From assembly GCA_032207245.1 (NCBI GenBank), contig CM063504.1, forward strand, positions 19,717,907-19,781,906: 64,000 bases of DNA, given 5' to 3'. Both the position numbers and the translations under genes were made by a program. Shown one piece after another: positions 1-11,832 of this stretch (within the stretch, counting starts at the first letter, position 1; each line of letters opens with the position of its first letter). The notes beneath the pieces are model-generated. The model was not told where the DNA came from and searched no databases. It worked only from the letters and a program-made list of their open reading frames with translations. Source of the stretch: Pardosa pseudoannulata. Taxonomy: Eukaryota > Arthropoda > Arachnida > Araneae > Lycosidae.

Positions 1-470
1 TTTTGCAGGTTAATTGAATTATAGCATCTTTTTTCCATAACTACAGAGTAGTTTACTGAATCCATAATCCCTTATTAATAAAACTTGCCTATAAGACAAT
101 AATAAATGATATATAAATGTAGTAAAGCGTGTATAAAATAAATTGATTACATTATTAATGTTTATAGTATAAAATCTAATACAATAGGTGGATCCTTTTT
201 TCACCCATTTACCCATTGTTACAGTGTAACATACACCTATGAGGTGTATGCTGCATTAAGGTTTATGGGTAAATGCTTTTATATAAAATAAGATCAATTA
301 TAGTATGCTGTAATTACTTAGAAAAAGTAAAGGATGTTAAGCAAGACCTATTTTTATAAAATGCCTATTTCTATTTTTCTTCAGACTTTACTGCATTCAT
401 TTTATATTAAATTACAAAATTTAAATATTTTAATAAAATAGTAACTTTTTATTCTGTTTTTTTTTTCCAG
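1..470 (+). other. Intron of GCAT, 5' side of the first exon in the window
   Basis: AT-rich sequence without a recognisable coding segment. It ends in a long pyrimidine tract and CAG acceptor at 461-470, directly before the first GCAT exon seen here. The earlier exons must lie to the left of the window. Confidence 0.75.
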
Positions 471-3400
471 TGATATATGTAATTTAGCCAAAAAGTATAA
501 TGCTATGGTATTTGTAGATGAGTGTCATGCTACAGGAGTTTTTGGTAAAACTGGAAGGTAATTTTAAACTGATTTTTATAATAGTAAATTTTGCTTTGTC
601 AGTTAATTTTAATCATACCTTTTCTATTTTATTACTGACTTATGAGAATAAAATTTCCAAAATTTTGTCATTTATCACAAAAGTAATTGAATGATTCTAT
701 AACATATAATCTTTTTAGAATATTAGTTGTAATACTTTATGATATCAACCTTTAGCAATAAATATAAAGCTTAATCATATGTTTAAAATAGTGTGTATAT
801 TTGTGAATGAATTCTTTTTTTTATTATTTACTATCTTTTCACATTATGCTGTATAAATTTACTACATACTTATTATTATTTAGAGGGATGAAATATAATT
901 TTTGTGGATAAAATTTGTAACAAATTTAAATACTGAATTTTAACATTAAATTTTTTTTCATGTTGTATTGAAATTGAATGTGACATTGAAATAATAAGCT
1001 TAAATTTCATTTCAAATATTTTAAAGAATGATAATTATGAACTTGCTACTGTGAGAAATGTTAAAACAAATACATTTCAGAGGTACTGAAGAGTACTTTA
1101 ATCTAAATGGAAAAGTTGACATTATCAACTCAACTTTAGGCAAAGCATTGGGAGGTGCTGCAGGTATGTTTGATTCAATTTTACCATAAACATTATTTTA
1201 TAATATTAATTTAAGGAATAACTTTGATGTTTGTTCCATGCTAATACGTACAGAATTTAAAAAAAATTGAAGTTTCATAAAAAAATTAATTTTAATAATC
1301 ACTTTGCAAAATTTATCCTCTTTTTTTGAGAAAAATACAAGCATTAAATAAAATCTTTATTAATTAAAAACTTCATAAACAGGTCTTTATCTTGAAGATA
1401 TTTTATTTCATTATAATTGGTATCATATTATTATAAGTAGTACATTTTTATGTGGCTTTAATTAAGGAAAATTAACAGAAAGTAAGTTAAAATATTTGTA
1501 AGATGCCAATTAAGTATCTAGTTGTGTAAAAACAAGTTTTTAAAGAAAAGTATTAGCTTTATTATCATTTAATTAAATTATAATCACACATTTTGTTATG
1601 CATATCATATTATTTTTTTTTCAATCAGAATTGAATTGAGCTTGAATTCTTACAGGTGGCTACACTACTGGAAGAGCTGAACTTATTAATTTATTGAGGC
1701 AAAAATCACGTCCTTATTTGTTTTCAAATGCTCTTCCACCTCCAGTTGTTGCTTGTGCTAGTAAGGTAAATTTATATTTTTAAAGCTAAATATTTAAGTT
1801 TTTATATCTAACATATAAAGCTAAAAATATTTTACCATTGAAAAACTTGCTCTATTTTAAAAAGCAGTTATGTTATCAGAACCGAAACTAGGTCCTTTGG
1901 CATATGTGGTAAAAATTAAGCTTGTGTCCCTGGCATGAAATATAGTGGGGAAAATATGGAAACATGTTTTATGTATTATAATGTATTCAGAATGAACTCA
2001 CAAATTAAGGAACTGACAATTTTATACTTATGTATTTCATGAAAAGGAAAGGTATTTACAAAAAAATATTTTCCAAGATTGAATAATAATGAAAAAGTTA
2101 CTGTTCTTCTATATCAAGTTTGTCTTCAACTTATTGCTGGTATGGATATTTATAATATTCAATATCAGCTTTAAGCATTATTTAGTCTCATTAGCCTGTA
2201 ACGTTGCTAAATTGGCTTCACAAAATTTTGTTTGAAACCTCAGGTAGGGCGACATTTTTAGTTTTTGTCATTACAGATTTTCGCTTTACCATTAATTTTA
2301 GGCAATTTTAAAACAACGAAATGTAGGTTTAAAACTGAAGGAACCAATCAGAGGCTAAAAGACGGCCTCATGGAAATAGGCCAATGGAAGAGACAAAAGG
2401 TGACGTCAGACAGCACAAGTTTTTGTCCCAGTAGAAAACAGGAAATTCAATTTATGGTTTTTTTTTTTATCAGGACTTTCTCTAGTTTTTATGTGGGACT
2501 CAAGGAGAAGTTGTACCCTGTATAATATCTGTGAAATGTCTGCAGATTGATTTTTTAGGTTCGGTATGAATGGACTATTAGGAAGCCATCTGAATACTTA
2601 TGTATTTCATTTGGAAAATATTTACAATACCCATTTTAATCAAGAGCTGTTATTGTTATTGTTTCTAAGCTGTATATGCGTCATAACCATTCAAAATCAG
2701 CTTTAAGCATTAGGTCCTAGGGTCATTAGCCCTTATATAGCAAAAATGTAAACTGTAGCTTTCCAAACCAACCAAACCTTGAATAAGTCAAAACTAAATT
2801 GTAGTTCAAGCTGTTTGTGATTTCTTTTTTATTGTACATTATAGGTATATTCTCTAGTTGTTCATGCCTCAACAAAAAGTGTAGTAGATATGATTTTCTC
2901 TTTTAGCTGGCTGAAAATACCTTCACATGAAACTATTATTTCAAGCAGCATAGAAATATTTTCAATGCTTTCATTAAATATGGATATATAGTCTCTACTT
3001 CTACCTGATGAATTTCTGACAAAATTTCTGTATAGAGTTTCCAAGTTTTAGGATTATTGAAATCTATTGTGATATGCATAAACTTAAATTTCCACATCTA
3101 CAATTCTAATCTATTGTCTTTTAGCCCCATACCTTTAACTAGAATTATGACATTTTGAAAATTATTTTTCAACTTTTTTTTTTTTTACCTATGTGGATGC
3201 AATTTGTCCAGATTTGGATCCTGTTTCCATCATGAAGCACCATTAGCAAGCATTTTGTGCATAGTGGAGCACCCCCATGATTGTTGTGACAATGGCTCCT
3301 TTGCTACACCCTAGTTCTGGTTCTGATAGATATTGGTATTGGGTATATAAATATTGATTCTGCAGGAGGAAAACTGTGAAATACACAAGAAGTTTCTGTG

Positions 3401-5335
3401 TTTTATTAAATTTTTAATTAAAAGCTTATGAATTTTTTATTGTTACAGTATTTAATCAGTCAGAGGCTACCTTTTATATCAGAATCCTACCAATTAGATT
3501 TGCATGCTTTTGACCTTCTGCATATAATTTGAAAGTCTGAAATTTTCATGTTCTATTCATTCATTAGTGTTATTTTCTAAATTTTACCTATATTATTGTA
3601 CTCAACAATGTAGAATTATTTTTATACTTTGATGTTATAGTCCATAAATTAACATTATTTTTTGAAAAGAATGTAAGTTGATTGTTACTCTATATATAAT
3701 TTTATCTTTTTTTCCCACATAACTTACATTATCATGCTTTTTTAAATTTTATTAAAAAATAATTTTGCTAATGATTAATCATATAAAAAGTATTTAAAAT
3801 ACAGTGTAATGTGATTTTTTTTTCTTTAAGGCTTTAGATTTATTATTTGAAAGTTCTTCCCTTGTTGAAAAATTACAGAAGAATACAAAGCAGTTTAGAT
3901 CTGCCATTAAAGCAGCTGGTCTGAATGTCATTGTAAGATTTTTTTTTTTTTTTACATATATATTCAGTTATTTAATGGATGTCATAATTATTTTGAAATA
4001 GGTCATATACTTGTTTTAATTTTTGACTAAATTTCTGATATGCTCTGCATCGGTTTGTATGACTCCCAATTTTAGACACTACTATGATTTAGAAATTTTT
4101 CAAGTTTTTTAAATATATTTCCTATATTTTAGCATGTTAGTATATGAATGTTAATGGATAATTTTCATTATCTTTTAGTCTAATTTCTTACCCTCTTTAT
4201 CAGTTATATTTGTTTTTAATTTTACTATTTTAATATTTAACTAGACAATTACTTTATTTTGTTAAATTCAATAAATGTATCAGTCTGTACACATTAATTT
4301 TAAAATAGAATATTATGTAGAACAAAACCTAATTTGTAGTTCATACCAAAACTTTCATAGAATATAGAAATAATTTAATTTCAGCCCACTTAAATTTTTA
4401 TTAGAAGTTAAGGCAATATTAACACATTTATTATTGCCATCTAATTGAACTGTTATATCTTTGAAAACTAAATACAATTTCAGCATTTACTGTTATAAAA
4501 ATTTTAATTCCAGTGATGTTAATCTAGTATTTAATTAAATTAATTTAAGTAGACTTAAAAGGTCTTACAGAAAAATACAATACAGTTTAGATCTGCCATT
4601 AAAGCAGCTGGTCTGAATGTCGTAAGAATTTTTTTTTTCATATATATTCAGTTATTTTAATGTATGTCATAATTATTTTGAAAAAGGTCATATACTAATT
4701 TTAATTTTTGGCTAAAAAAATAAAATATTTTTTGACTAAATTCTGTATTAAGAGGACAATTTGTTTTAAAATAAGTTACTTAGATATTCTATGCAAAAAG
4801 TAATAATTAAAAAAAATAAACAAATATTTTATAGAATTACAGCTTTTGCAATGCAGATAAAAATATTATGACAAGTCATCTGAAATTCTGTAATACAATA
4901 TTTTGATTTGAATTTTGAATTTTCCATTTGCAAATGTAAGTCTTGAATTGAATCATTAACTATGCAATTGTAATGACTGTATCATCTAATATTTCATAGA
5001 AAAATTATATGGCTTGGATTAGTAATATAGTTAAAAACATTTTAACAAAAAATCATTTTCAGAATTTCTTGTAGTAGCTAAGTTGCTTTTCTCTCATAAA
5101 TTGCAGTTACTTTTCTCCCATTATTTTGGGATAAACTGTCAGTGCAAAACAAACAAATACTGTCAATATTAAGATTTTTATTTAAAAAGTTTAATTTATT
5201 TTTCTCTTGACTATCTTAATAAATATTAAATAAAAATATATGCTAAAAAATATTGTATAGAGATAAGATATATTGTATAGAGATGTAATAAAAATGCTCA
5301 AACCTGAATATGGAATCATCAGTTAGGATATATTT

Positions 5336-5376
<41 letters not shown>

Positions 5377-8300
5377 TAAGGATGTTTAGAGTAGAATATT
5401 GTAAACTTGAAGTTTAAGTATTCAATTTACTCAAGGTTCAGTTAAAAATGATATAATTTATAATTGCTGTTATTTCTACACAGTATCACTAGTTTCTTTT
5501 CCACCATTTGATAAGCAGTCCAATTGAAAAGAGTAAAAAAGTCATTAAATCAACAAAATTCCTTAGGAATAGAGTTTAAAGAGTAGTGCTTCAGGTGGTC
5601 TCCATAAGAAAAGTAGCAGTTTCCTTTACTCTTGTAAGTGCTTTTGTAAAATAGTCATGCTCATTAATGGAGAAATCATTAAATGGAGACAACCACAGTC
5701 CCATACAAGGAGCTAAGCATGTAGTTACTTTAGTTTTAAAAAATTTTTATCATAACTACATTTTTATAGTTTTTGTACTGTTTCCTCAAAGATTAAAGTA
5801 AATACAATCTTTAATGCTATAAGGTAGTAAAGGGAAATCAAGCTGGAAATATGTAAGCCAAGTTATTTTATTTGAAACCAGAAAATAAGTTAAAGAACTT
5901 AAACTTGTATATTGTAAATGAAGTTAATTGTTGATAAGAGTAGCTCAGAGAAAAATGATATAATTTATAATTTCAATCAATAATAAACATAAATTGTAAA
6001 TATGCCTTAAATTAGGTTTTCCTTTCAGGGTGATGATCATCCAATATGTCCAGTAATGTTTTCTGAAGAAAAATTAGCAGTTCAAGTGGCTAATAAAATG
6101 CTAGGTAAGTTTCTCTTGAAATAGATGAAGAATTTATTAGAATATCTTTCATCTGTTTACAAGTTTAAAATTTAGTACAGATTTGTTACTTTTACATATT
6201 AAGTATACAGTCAAGAAGCTTTTAGTTTAAATCTGATTTGTTATGTGCTACTAACAGAAGAATTTAAATTAGTCATATTAAAAGATAGTCAATGTCGAGA
6301 ATGATCCCTAATTCATTAACAAATCCTGCGACAGATGACAGATGCCTCCTACATTATGCTTACATTTTAGAGAGAGACTGAACCACCAAGCAAGAAGAGA
6401 GTATGCTAGGGTTCGAGGCCTGACGTACTTGTTCGAGATTCCTTAGTAATTTACTGTTTAAGAAACCTTGTTTATTTTTATTTGTGTGCTTCTTTAGTGT
6501 GTGTGTTGGTAAAATAAATGTTTGTCCTTGTAAAGACTGAAATCAATTTCAATACCAACTTACACCAGAAAACCCAGACCCACCACCATCCAGATAACAG
6601 TCAAGAAATTAATTTTTAAAAAATCTTTCAAGGAAAAAATAATTCTACAAAAAATATTTTCAAATTTCTTTTGGTAGAAAATGCATTGCTTTCTCTCTAT
6701 ATATATTGTAACATATCCTTTCTTCCAATCACCCATTAGCTGCTATTGGACACCTTTGTGATATCAGTGATCTTTTGTGAAAACCAAATCATTAAGCCCA
6801 TTCTTGTAATGCTTTACTCTTCTAGAATCTCTTTTCTTAGATTCCCCAATTAAAAGACATTCCAAAGTAGGATTTTTTAACAATTAAGGGGACAAGGGAA
6901 GTTGATTTAAGTCATATGTAATTTGCTGTACCTTCTAAAACGAAACATCTACATTTAAATCTTAAAAATGTTATGTTTAATGTTTTTATATTTAATTTTA
7001 TGTTTTATTTCATATTTTTCAGATCATGGCATTTATGTGATTGGTTTTACATATCCTGTTGTCCCCAAAAGTAAGTCGCATTTAATGGCATATGTAATTT
7101 TTCTTTAAAAAATTTCAATACCTTTTATTTGGTATGTAAATATTTTCATAACAAACAAATTTGTAAAATGTGTAACTTTATTTTACAAAAGCATATTTTG
7201 AGCAAGTGTTAGTTAAAAAATTGCTAATTTAGTTAAAGATAAGTAAAACTTTAATAGATTTTGAAAAGTGCCTCTTTTATGTTTAATAAAAAAAAAATTA
7301 AACTATATTTAATACATTGAATGTCAACTGAGGTTTGTGATACCAATTAACTCGTTTACTGGTAAATTGCCAAGAATATTCTCAAAATATTTGAAATTTT
7401 TTATTGGTAACTCCCCAATAGAAAATCTGTTTAATGCATTGTCTGTTCATATGCTTTGCATTTGCAGCATGATGAATTTCTGGTAGCATTGGCCTGCTGT
7501 AACTAATGGGATATTATAGTATGCAAATATTCTGATTAGAGTGATTATATTATTCATACAACATAATGACTCAATCTTTTAACAGAATACTCCACACAGC
7601 CATAAACATAAATTAATCTATACTTAATAATTAATCCTTTTACAAGTACAGTGGACTCCGCTTAATGTGATCACAGTTAATGTTATCAATCGTTTATTGT
7701 TATGGAAATATCTTGGTCCCGATTTTCTCTATACATTTGTATGTTAAAATTATTGCTTTATGTGATCACTACATCAGTTAATGTTATCAGTTTTCGAACC
7801 TCATTTTAACTGGCAAAAGAATATTCACAATGTATTCAGAAGGAACCTATTCTTTTCTTTCCCTTTGTTCTTGTTTTAATTTCCGAGAATTCTCCCTCTT
7901 CCACCTAGGGAAAAGGAGTGGGATATTACACGTTCTTGGGATTTTTCAGAAATACGCACACTCTGCTGGTGGTCAGTAGTTGTCAGATAAGCAGAAGGTA
8001 ACAAAATCTATTCGGAATTGAAAAGGAGTGTATTCATATTTTATGCCTCGCCTGCTGACATGCAGTTTGTCGATATGGAAGCCAGAAAGTAAAATGATTT
8101 AACATTTAAAACCAAATACCAAAATTTTAAATCGTTATGACAGGTTACCAAATATGAGTCAGCTCATTGCTGCAGCACAGTTAAACATTTCTCAGCTTCT
8201 GAATTGCATTGAAAGTGTTGAAATGTGGAGTACAACAGTGCTCTGATGACATTAAAAAACATTATGATTACGAACAATTTATCAATGAGCTTCTCAGAAA

Positions 8301-9118
8301 GAATTGTAGACCATCAACAATTGATCAATTATTTTTATTATGTAAGCAATTTTTATGTCTTAAAGGATAATGTACAGTACATGAAAAAATGAGATTTTTC
8401 ATTTTATTTTGAAATGTAGTACATGTGAATTAAAGGGAGGGGGGGTAAATTTATCTAATTTTGTATATCGTTTATTGTTATCAAAATCACAGTGTACCAA
8501 ACTGATCACATTAAGTGGAGCTCACTGTATACTTAAAAAATTAAGTTATAAAACATTTCTCTTTTTGTTTGAATATATTAAACTGTGGCAATTTGTTTTT
8601 CATTAATCAGGATGTCCAAGGGGAAATCATTTAGAAATTCCCTGAAAATACCATATAATTCGTGATTTCTTCTCTGATAAATTCACACTATTTTTGAATA
8701 CATAATTTCTTTCAATTCTTTTATAAAGCTGGTTTTAGATGAATTTTAATAGAAACAATCCCAATACATTTAAAAATTAGAAATATTCTTTTCTGTCTTT
8801 GCATTTAGAATAACTTGTATGAGGAACAGAGGATTAATCAGTTTTTTTTAAATAATCTAATAAATAATAAAAAATATACTAACTCTTACAGTTCTGTTTT
8901 CTAACATCGTATTTATTTTTTAAATAATGCAGCATAATATATTAATATAAAGTTGTATATTATTATTTTTAAGAATCAATTTCTCCACAACTGCATTATT
9001 TTCTCTGTTAGTTTCTTCTTTTATGATTGACATTTTTTGTTCCAATTGCTTTTTAATCAATTTTTGATAGTTTTTCTTTTGAACTTCAGTTGTCTTATTT
9101 TCTGAAGATTCTCTCTCT

Positions 9119-9173
<55 letters not shown>

Positions 9174-9853
9174 ATCTCAATATTCTCATTTAACAGTAAA
9201 TAAACATGCTCAAGAGTAATTTTTTAAAAATAATTTTTGACAGAAAATTCTGATTTTTAAAATTTTACAATTTCTTCGATAACTTAGTTTTCCAGTTGCT
9301 GGACAGACACCATGTTAATATTAATATATATTGAATGTTAAATTATTAGTGAAGAATTTGTTGATAATTAAATGTTTACATTGGTTATAAGTCAGTATTT
9401 TGTCTATAAATAAAAATGCAAAAACGCAATATCATATATATTTAGTTATTATTACCTAACTTTTATATATATAAAAAAAAAATCTGTAAATTTACAAACC
9501 TTGCTGCAAAGTAAAATATTTCTGTTGTTAGTAATGTAAATAACTAATTAAAAGTTTGTTCTTATTCTGACAGTTTAAAGGGTTTGCATAAACAAGTAAC
9601 ACTACTAGGAATAAATAAAATAACTTTAAATTGAAAATGCATATGAAAAGCAAATTTAATTTTAAATAAGTGTAAATTGATTTTAGTTAAATTTAGAATT
9701 TTAATTGCTTTAAAGTGTTATAGAGATATATTTTATTTAATTATAGATCGTGCTAGAGTTAGAGTACAGATATCTGCAGCACATTCTGAACAAGATATTC
9801 AGCAAGCAGTTCAAGCTTTCCATTCAGTTACATCTGAGCTTGGTATTTTATAA
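471..9853 (+). CDS. GCAT: Glycine C-acetyltransferase (2-amino-3-ketobutyrate CoA ligase), 3' part, 7 exons
   Basis: Mitochondrial PLP enzyme of threonine breakdown in known family members; it joins 2-amino-3-ketobutyrate and CoA to give glycine and acetyl-CoA. Exons with GT/AG borders are 471-557, 1081-1163, 1656-1765, 3831-3932, 6029-6104, 7023-7070 and 9747-9853. Phases join without a break and give about 204 codons ending in TAA at 9851-9853. Visible family motifs are VDECHATG (residues that hold the PLP ring), [17 protein letters not shown] (the Schiff-base lysine is in TLGKALGG), [11 protein letters not shown], and the C-terminal [15 protein letters not shown]. The N-terminal third, with any mitochondrial signal, is outside the window. 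The last intron is 2.7 kb and carries a DNA transposon; another intron carries a partial copy of the fourth exon. No frame defects were seen. The family could be confused with 5-aminolevulinate synthase, but the C-terminal HSEQDI region fits GCAT better. Confidence 0.93.
2150..2245 (+). mobile_element. SINE family A relic, 3' half
   Basis: The segment around 'atcagctttaagcatta' and 'gtctcattagcc' matches the 3' body of the SINE A copies seen intact at 53.1 and 56.5 kb. The tRNA-like head is not recognisable, so this is an old, decayed copy in a GCAT intron. Confidence 0.5.
2340..2412. promoter_or_regulatory. Cluster of CCAAT and CRE-like motifs in a GCAT intron
   Basis: Within about 65 bases are ACCAATCAG (2343-2351), CCAATGG (2381-2387) and the palindromic cAMP-response-element core TGACGTCA (2401-2408), in a patch of higher GC than its surroundings. 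Such spacing is typical of a promoter or a retroelement U3 region. Neither a gene start nor LTR borders can be identified, so function is inference only. Confidence 0.25.
2665..2782 (+). mobile_element. SINE family A relic, 3' half
   Basis: Body segments 'aatcagctttaagcatta', 'ggtcctagggtcattagccc' and 'aaactgtagc' followed by 'ccaaaccaaccaaacc' match the SINE A 3' half and tail. The tRNA-like head is not recognisable. It is about 500 bp from a second relic in the same orientation. Confidence 0.6.
2783..3830. other. GCAT intron remainder
   Basis: AT-rich intron with no motif, repeat or ORF that I recognise. A pyrimidine-rich acceptor tract ends at 3830. Confidence 0.5.
3933..4561. other. GCAT intron between the fourth exon and its partial copy
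   Basis: AT-rich; the first ~105 bases after the exon reappear after the duplicated exon piece at 4622-4745. Nothing else recognisable. Confidence 0.5.
4562..4745 (+). repeat. Partial duplication of GCAT exon 3831-3932 and its downstream intron
   Basis: About 180 bp that repeat 3870-4036. The exon-derived part is 4571-4621, 51 nt, almost identical to the 3' half of the upstream exon. It is preceded by 'tcttacag', a possible acceptor, and followed by 'gtaagaa', a possible donor. It reads in phase 0 without a stop and ends one codon short of the original because of a 3-nt deletion at the donor side. The polypyrimidine tract in front is weak, so use as an exon is uncertain. Confidence 0.85.
4746..6028. 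other. GCAT intron remainder
   Basis: AT-rich intron with an (AT)n microsatellite at 5341-5370 and no gene or clear mobile element. The acceptor 'cctttcag' ends at 6028. Confidence 0.5.
5341..5370. repeat. (AT)15 microsatellite
   Basis: Uninterrupted AT dinucleotides, 30 bp, in a GCAT intron. Confidence 0.95.
6105..7022. other. GCAT intron
   Basis: A less AT-rich patch at about 6290-6600 looks like decayed repeat sequence but matches neither SINE family well. Nothing else recognised. Confidence 0.4.
7649..8527 (+). mobile_element. pogo/Tigger-like DNA transposon, degenerate, 879 bp
   Basis: The ends are inverted repeats of about 25 bp: left starts 'cagtggactccgcttaatgt', and right ends with the complement of 'cagtgagctccacttaatgt'. 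Both ends are flanked by TA (7647-7648 and 8528-8529), the duplication made by the Tc1/mariner/pogo superfamily. A subterminal 'atcgtttattgttat' occurs near both ends. Interior fragments at about 8150-8340 read, in different frames, like the C-terminal end of a DDE transposase ([13 protein letters not shown] ending), so this is probably an internally deleted autonomous element. It sits in the last GCAT intron. Confidence 0.8.
9108..9171. repeat. (TC)n followed by poly-T, 50 T
   Basis: A short CT run leads into an uninterrupted T tract at 9122-9171. On the minus strand it would be a poly-A tail, but no retroposed body with flanking duplications was recognised next to it. Confidence 0.9.
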
Positions 9854-9982
9854 GTGTGTACATTCTTTTTTTTTATTACCAGGTCAATTGGATACAACAC
9901 AATTGAAAGTTGTGATATTTTTAAAACACAGAATCTCATTTAAGTATATAACCTGCTGTTTTATAAAACCTCTCTAGTTTAA

Positions 9983-9988
9983 AATAAA
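9983..9988 (+). terminator. Candidate polyadenylation signal of GCAT
   Basis: AATAAA 130 bases after the GCAT stop codon. It is the first canonical hexamer downstream on the plus strand; in such AT-rich DNA the hexamer is frequent by chance. Confidence 0.5.
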
Positions 9989-11145
9989 AATTTTAAAACC
10001 GGCTTTTTTGATGATATAAAAAAAGATGGGAAAAAACATCAGTACAGCTAAATTTTAAAGGCGAAGACCATGTTGTTTTTCTGATGGGAGAAGGAGATAT
10101 CTTTTTAATTAAACTGCATAGTTTGTCATCATTATGCTCTTAGAAGAGCATTAAATCCAGGCCATCTGACATTACACTAAATAACTTAAACACAATGAAA
10201 ATCCATTTTTCAAAATTAATGAAATGATTTCCCAAAAGCTCTTACTTGTAGAAAATAAGAGTGAAGGAAATTACTAACAAATGATGCTTCACAGCAAGCA
10301 CATTACTTCCAAATTAACAAGTTTATTCTAATTTTGACCCAGATCTTTTAAAAATAACAAACTAAAGCTTAAGCACTTTAAAGGTAAATTTATTCTAGCA
10401 AATCTTAATATCTTATGATTCTATTATGAATTTATTCTGTTATGTTTCTATTAAAAGTATAAATATACAAATTTAGTGTCCATAATGATGCCTTTAGTTT
10501 ATAATAAATAGTACAGAAGATTAAGTGTGAAACAAAAGATGTCATTTGCCTAGGGTTTTTATGTTAATTTATGTATGCCATTTGACATTAAATAAAAATG
10601 ACTTCTACACTAATTCTAAGTAGCATAAAATCAAACAGGACATTACAAACTGTGCAGAACATTTTTCTTTTTAGCTTTAACACATATTCATGGAAAACAA
10701 CATCTTGAACTTCATAGTCTTCAAACCAACAATTAAGCAATATCTTTGAAATACTGGAAACACTGTTATAAAAATTTTGCAGAAATTTTCCTACCACAAT
10801 ATCTATGTGTATGGTTTAACACTAATTTTGTTTTTGTTAAAATGCCAATAATATAAATACTCAATATTACCAGCCATTTACATTTCGATTCTATAAGTTA
10901 TTCTTGTAAAAGCCGAGCACATCAGTTTTGCCAAGGGCTTATAACATTGTAAGATGGAACTACTAGATTTACAATAAATTAAAATAGTAGGCTTATGCTC
11001 TGCTAGTTGTTTTAGTGATACAAACCTTACTTCACAAAAGGTTTTGAAGACACAATTTTTGTTGGATATTTTAATTGATTGATGGCGAAATAGCATCATT
11101 AAAAAAATTTATTTCTCCCTTGCTAAATATGCAACATATGATCTA
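9989..11145. other. Intergenic, no gene recognised
   Basis: AT-rich sequence downstream of GCAT. Short ORFs on both strands lack homology signals or codon bias. Part of it may be the GCAT or a long STK11 3' untranslated region. Confidence 0.4.
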
Positions 11146-11297
11146 GGTTTAGTTTAGAATGCTACAGTCTATTTTTTGCAACACGAAAGTTAGACTTGTA
11201 ACTACTGCTGAAAGTGAAACGTTCATGCCAACAGTAGGATTTGAATTGACAAAATATGATACCAAAGAGCTGTGCCCTATCCATTTAATCATCATTT
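11146..11297 (-). mobile_element. SINE family A copy, decayed
   Basis: Reads in reverse as tail 'ggtttagtttagaatgct', 'acagtctattttttgcaaca', then the tRNA-like part with 'aggatttgaattg' (degenerate B box) and 'gccctatccattt'. It matches the SINE A layout with many substitutions and a lost central segment. Confidence 0.75.
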
Positions 11298-11680
11298 AGT
11301 ACAAAAATGATCTAGCTCTTCTAGTTACAGATAAAGATTGAACTTTGATTTTAATTCCTTTTCACAGATCCAAATAGAAATGTAATTATCACTATACCTC
11401 ATTTATCTGTAAACACAAGATAATTAGATATATGTAGTACCTTAAAAAGTTTAAGCTAAAAGCCAGTATGGTTAATGCAAGCTTTTTCATGGTGCCATTT
11501 AAAAAGTCCCCTCCCCCTCCTAATGCAGCTGGCAATACAGGCACTATATGCATTTATGCCAATACAAGACTGTGAAACTTACCCATTTAGCACCACACAG
11601 AGAGCATGTGTAGCTTAAGGTATGCTATGGAGCGAGTAACATTACCCTTGTAGCGTCCTTGTAATTTAGATGCAGAAATC

Positions 11681-11832
11681 AAGCAGAGGTATTGTTTGAG
11701 AACTTGGAGTACATTGTGACCACAAACATATTTTACATACCTCAGTCACCTTATCGAACTTAGGCGGGCTTGAGCTCTGAATCCGTAACCTTTTAGTTAT
11801 GAGATCGTTGCCTTTTTCAACTGCGGCTCCTG
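11681..11832 (-). mobile_element. SINE family B copy, decayed
   Basis: Shared blocks with the better copy at 53.1-53.4 kb: 'cagaggtattgt', 'acattgtgaccac', 'catacctcagtc', 'ggcgggcttga', 'tatgagatcgttgcc' and 'caactgcggctc'. The last two resemble the reverse of a tRNA head (GTAGCTCAGTTG...). Right border inferred from where similarity ends. Confidence 0.65.

Noticed and set aside
8920..9189. Lysine-rich minus-strand ORF
   Set aside because: Most of it is the poly-T tract read in reverse; the rest lacks any domain.
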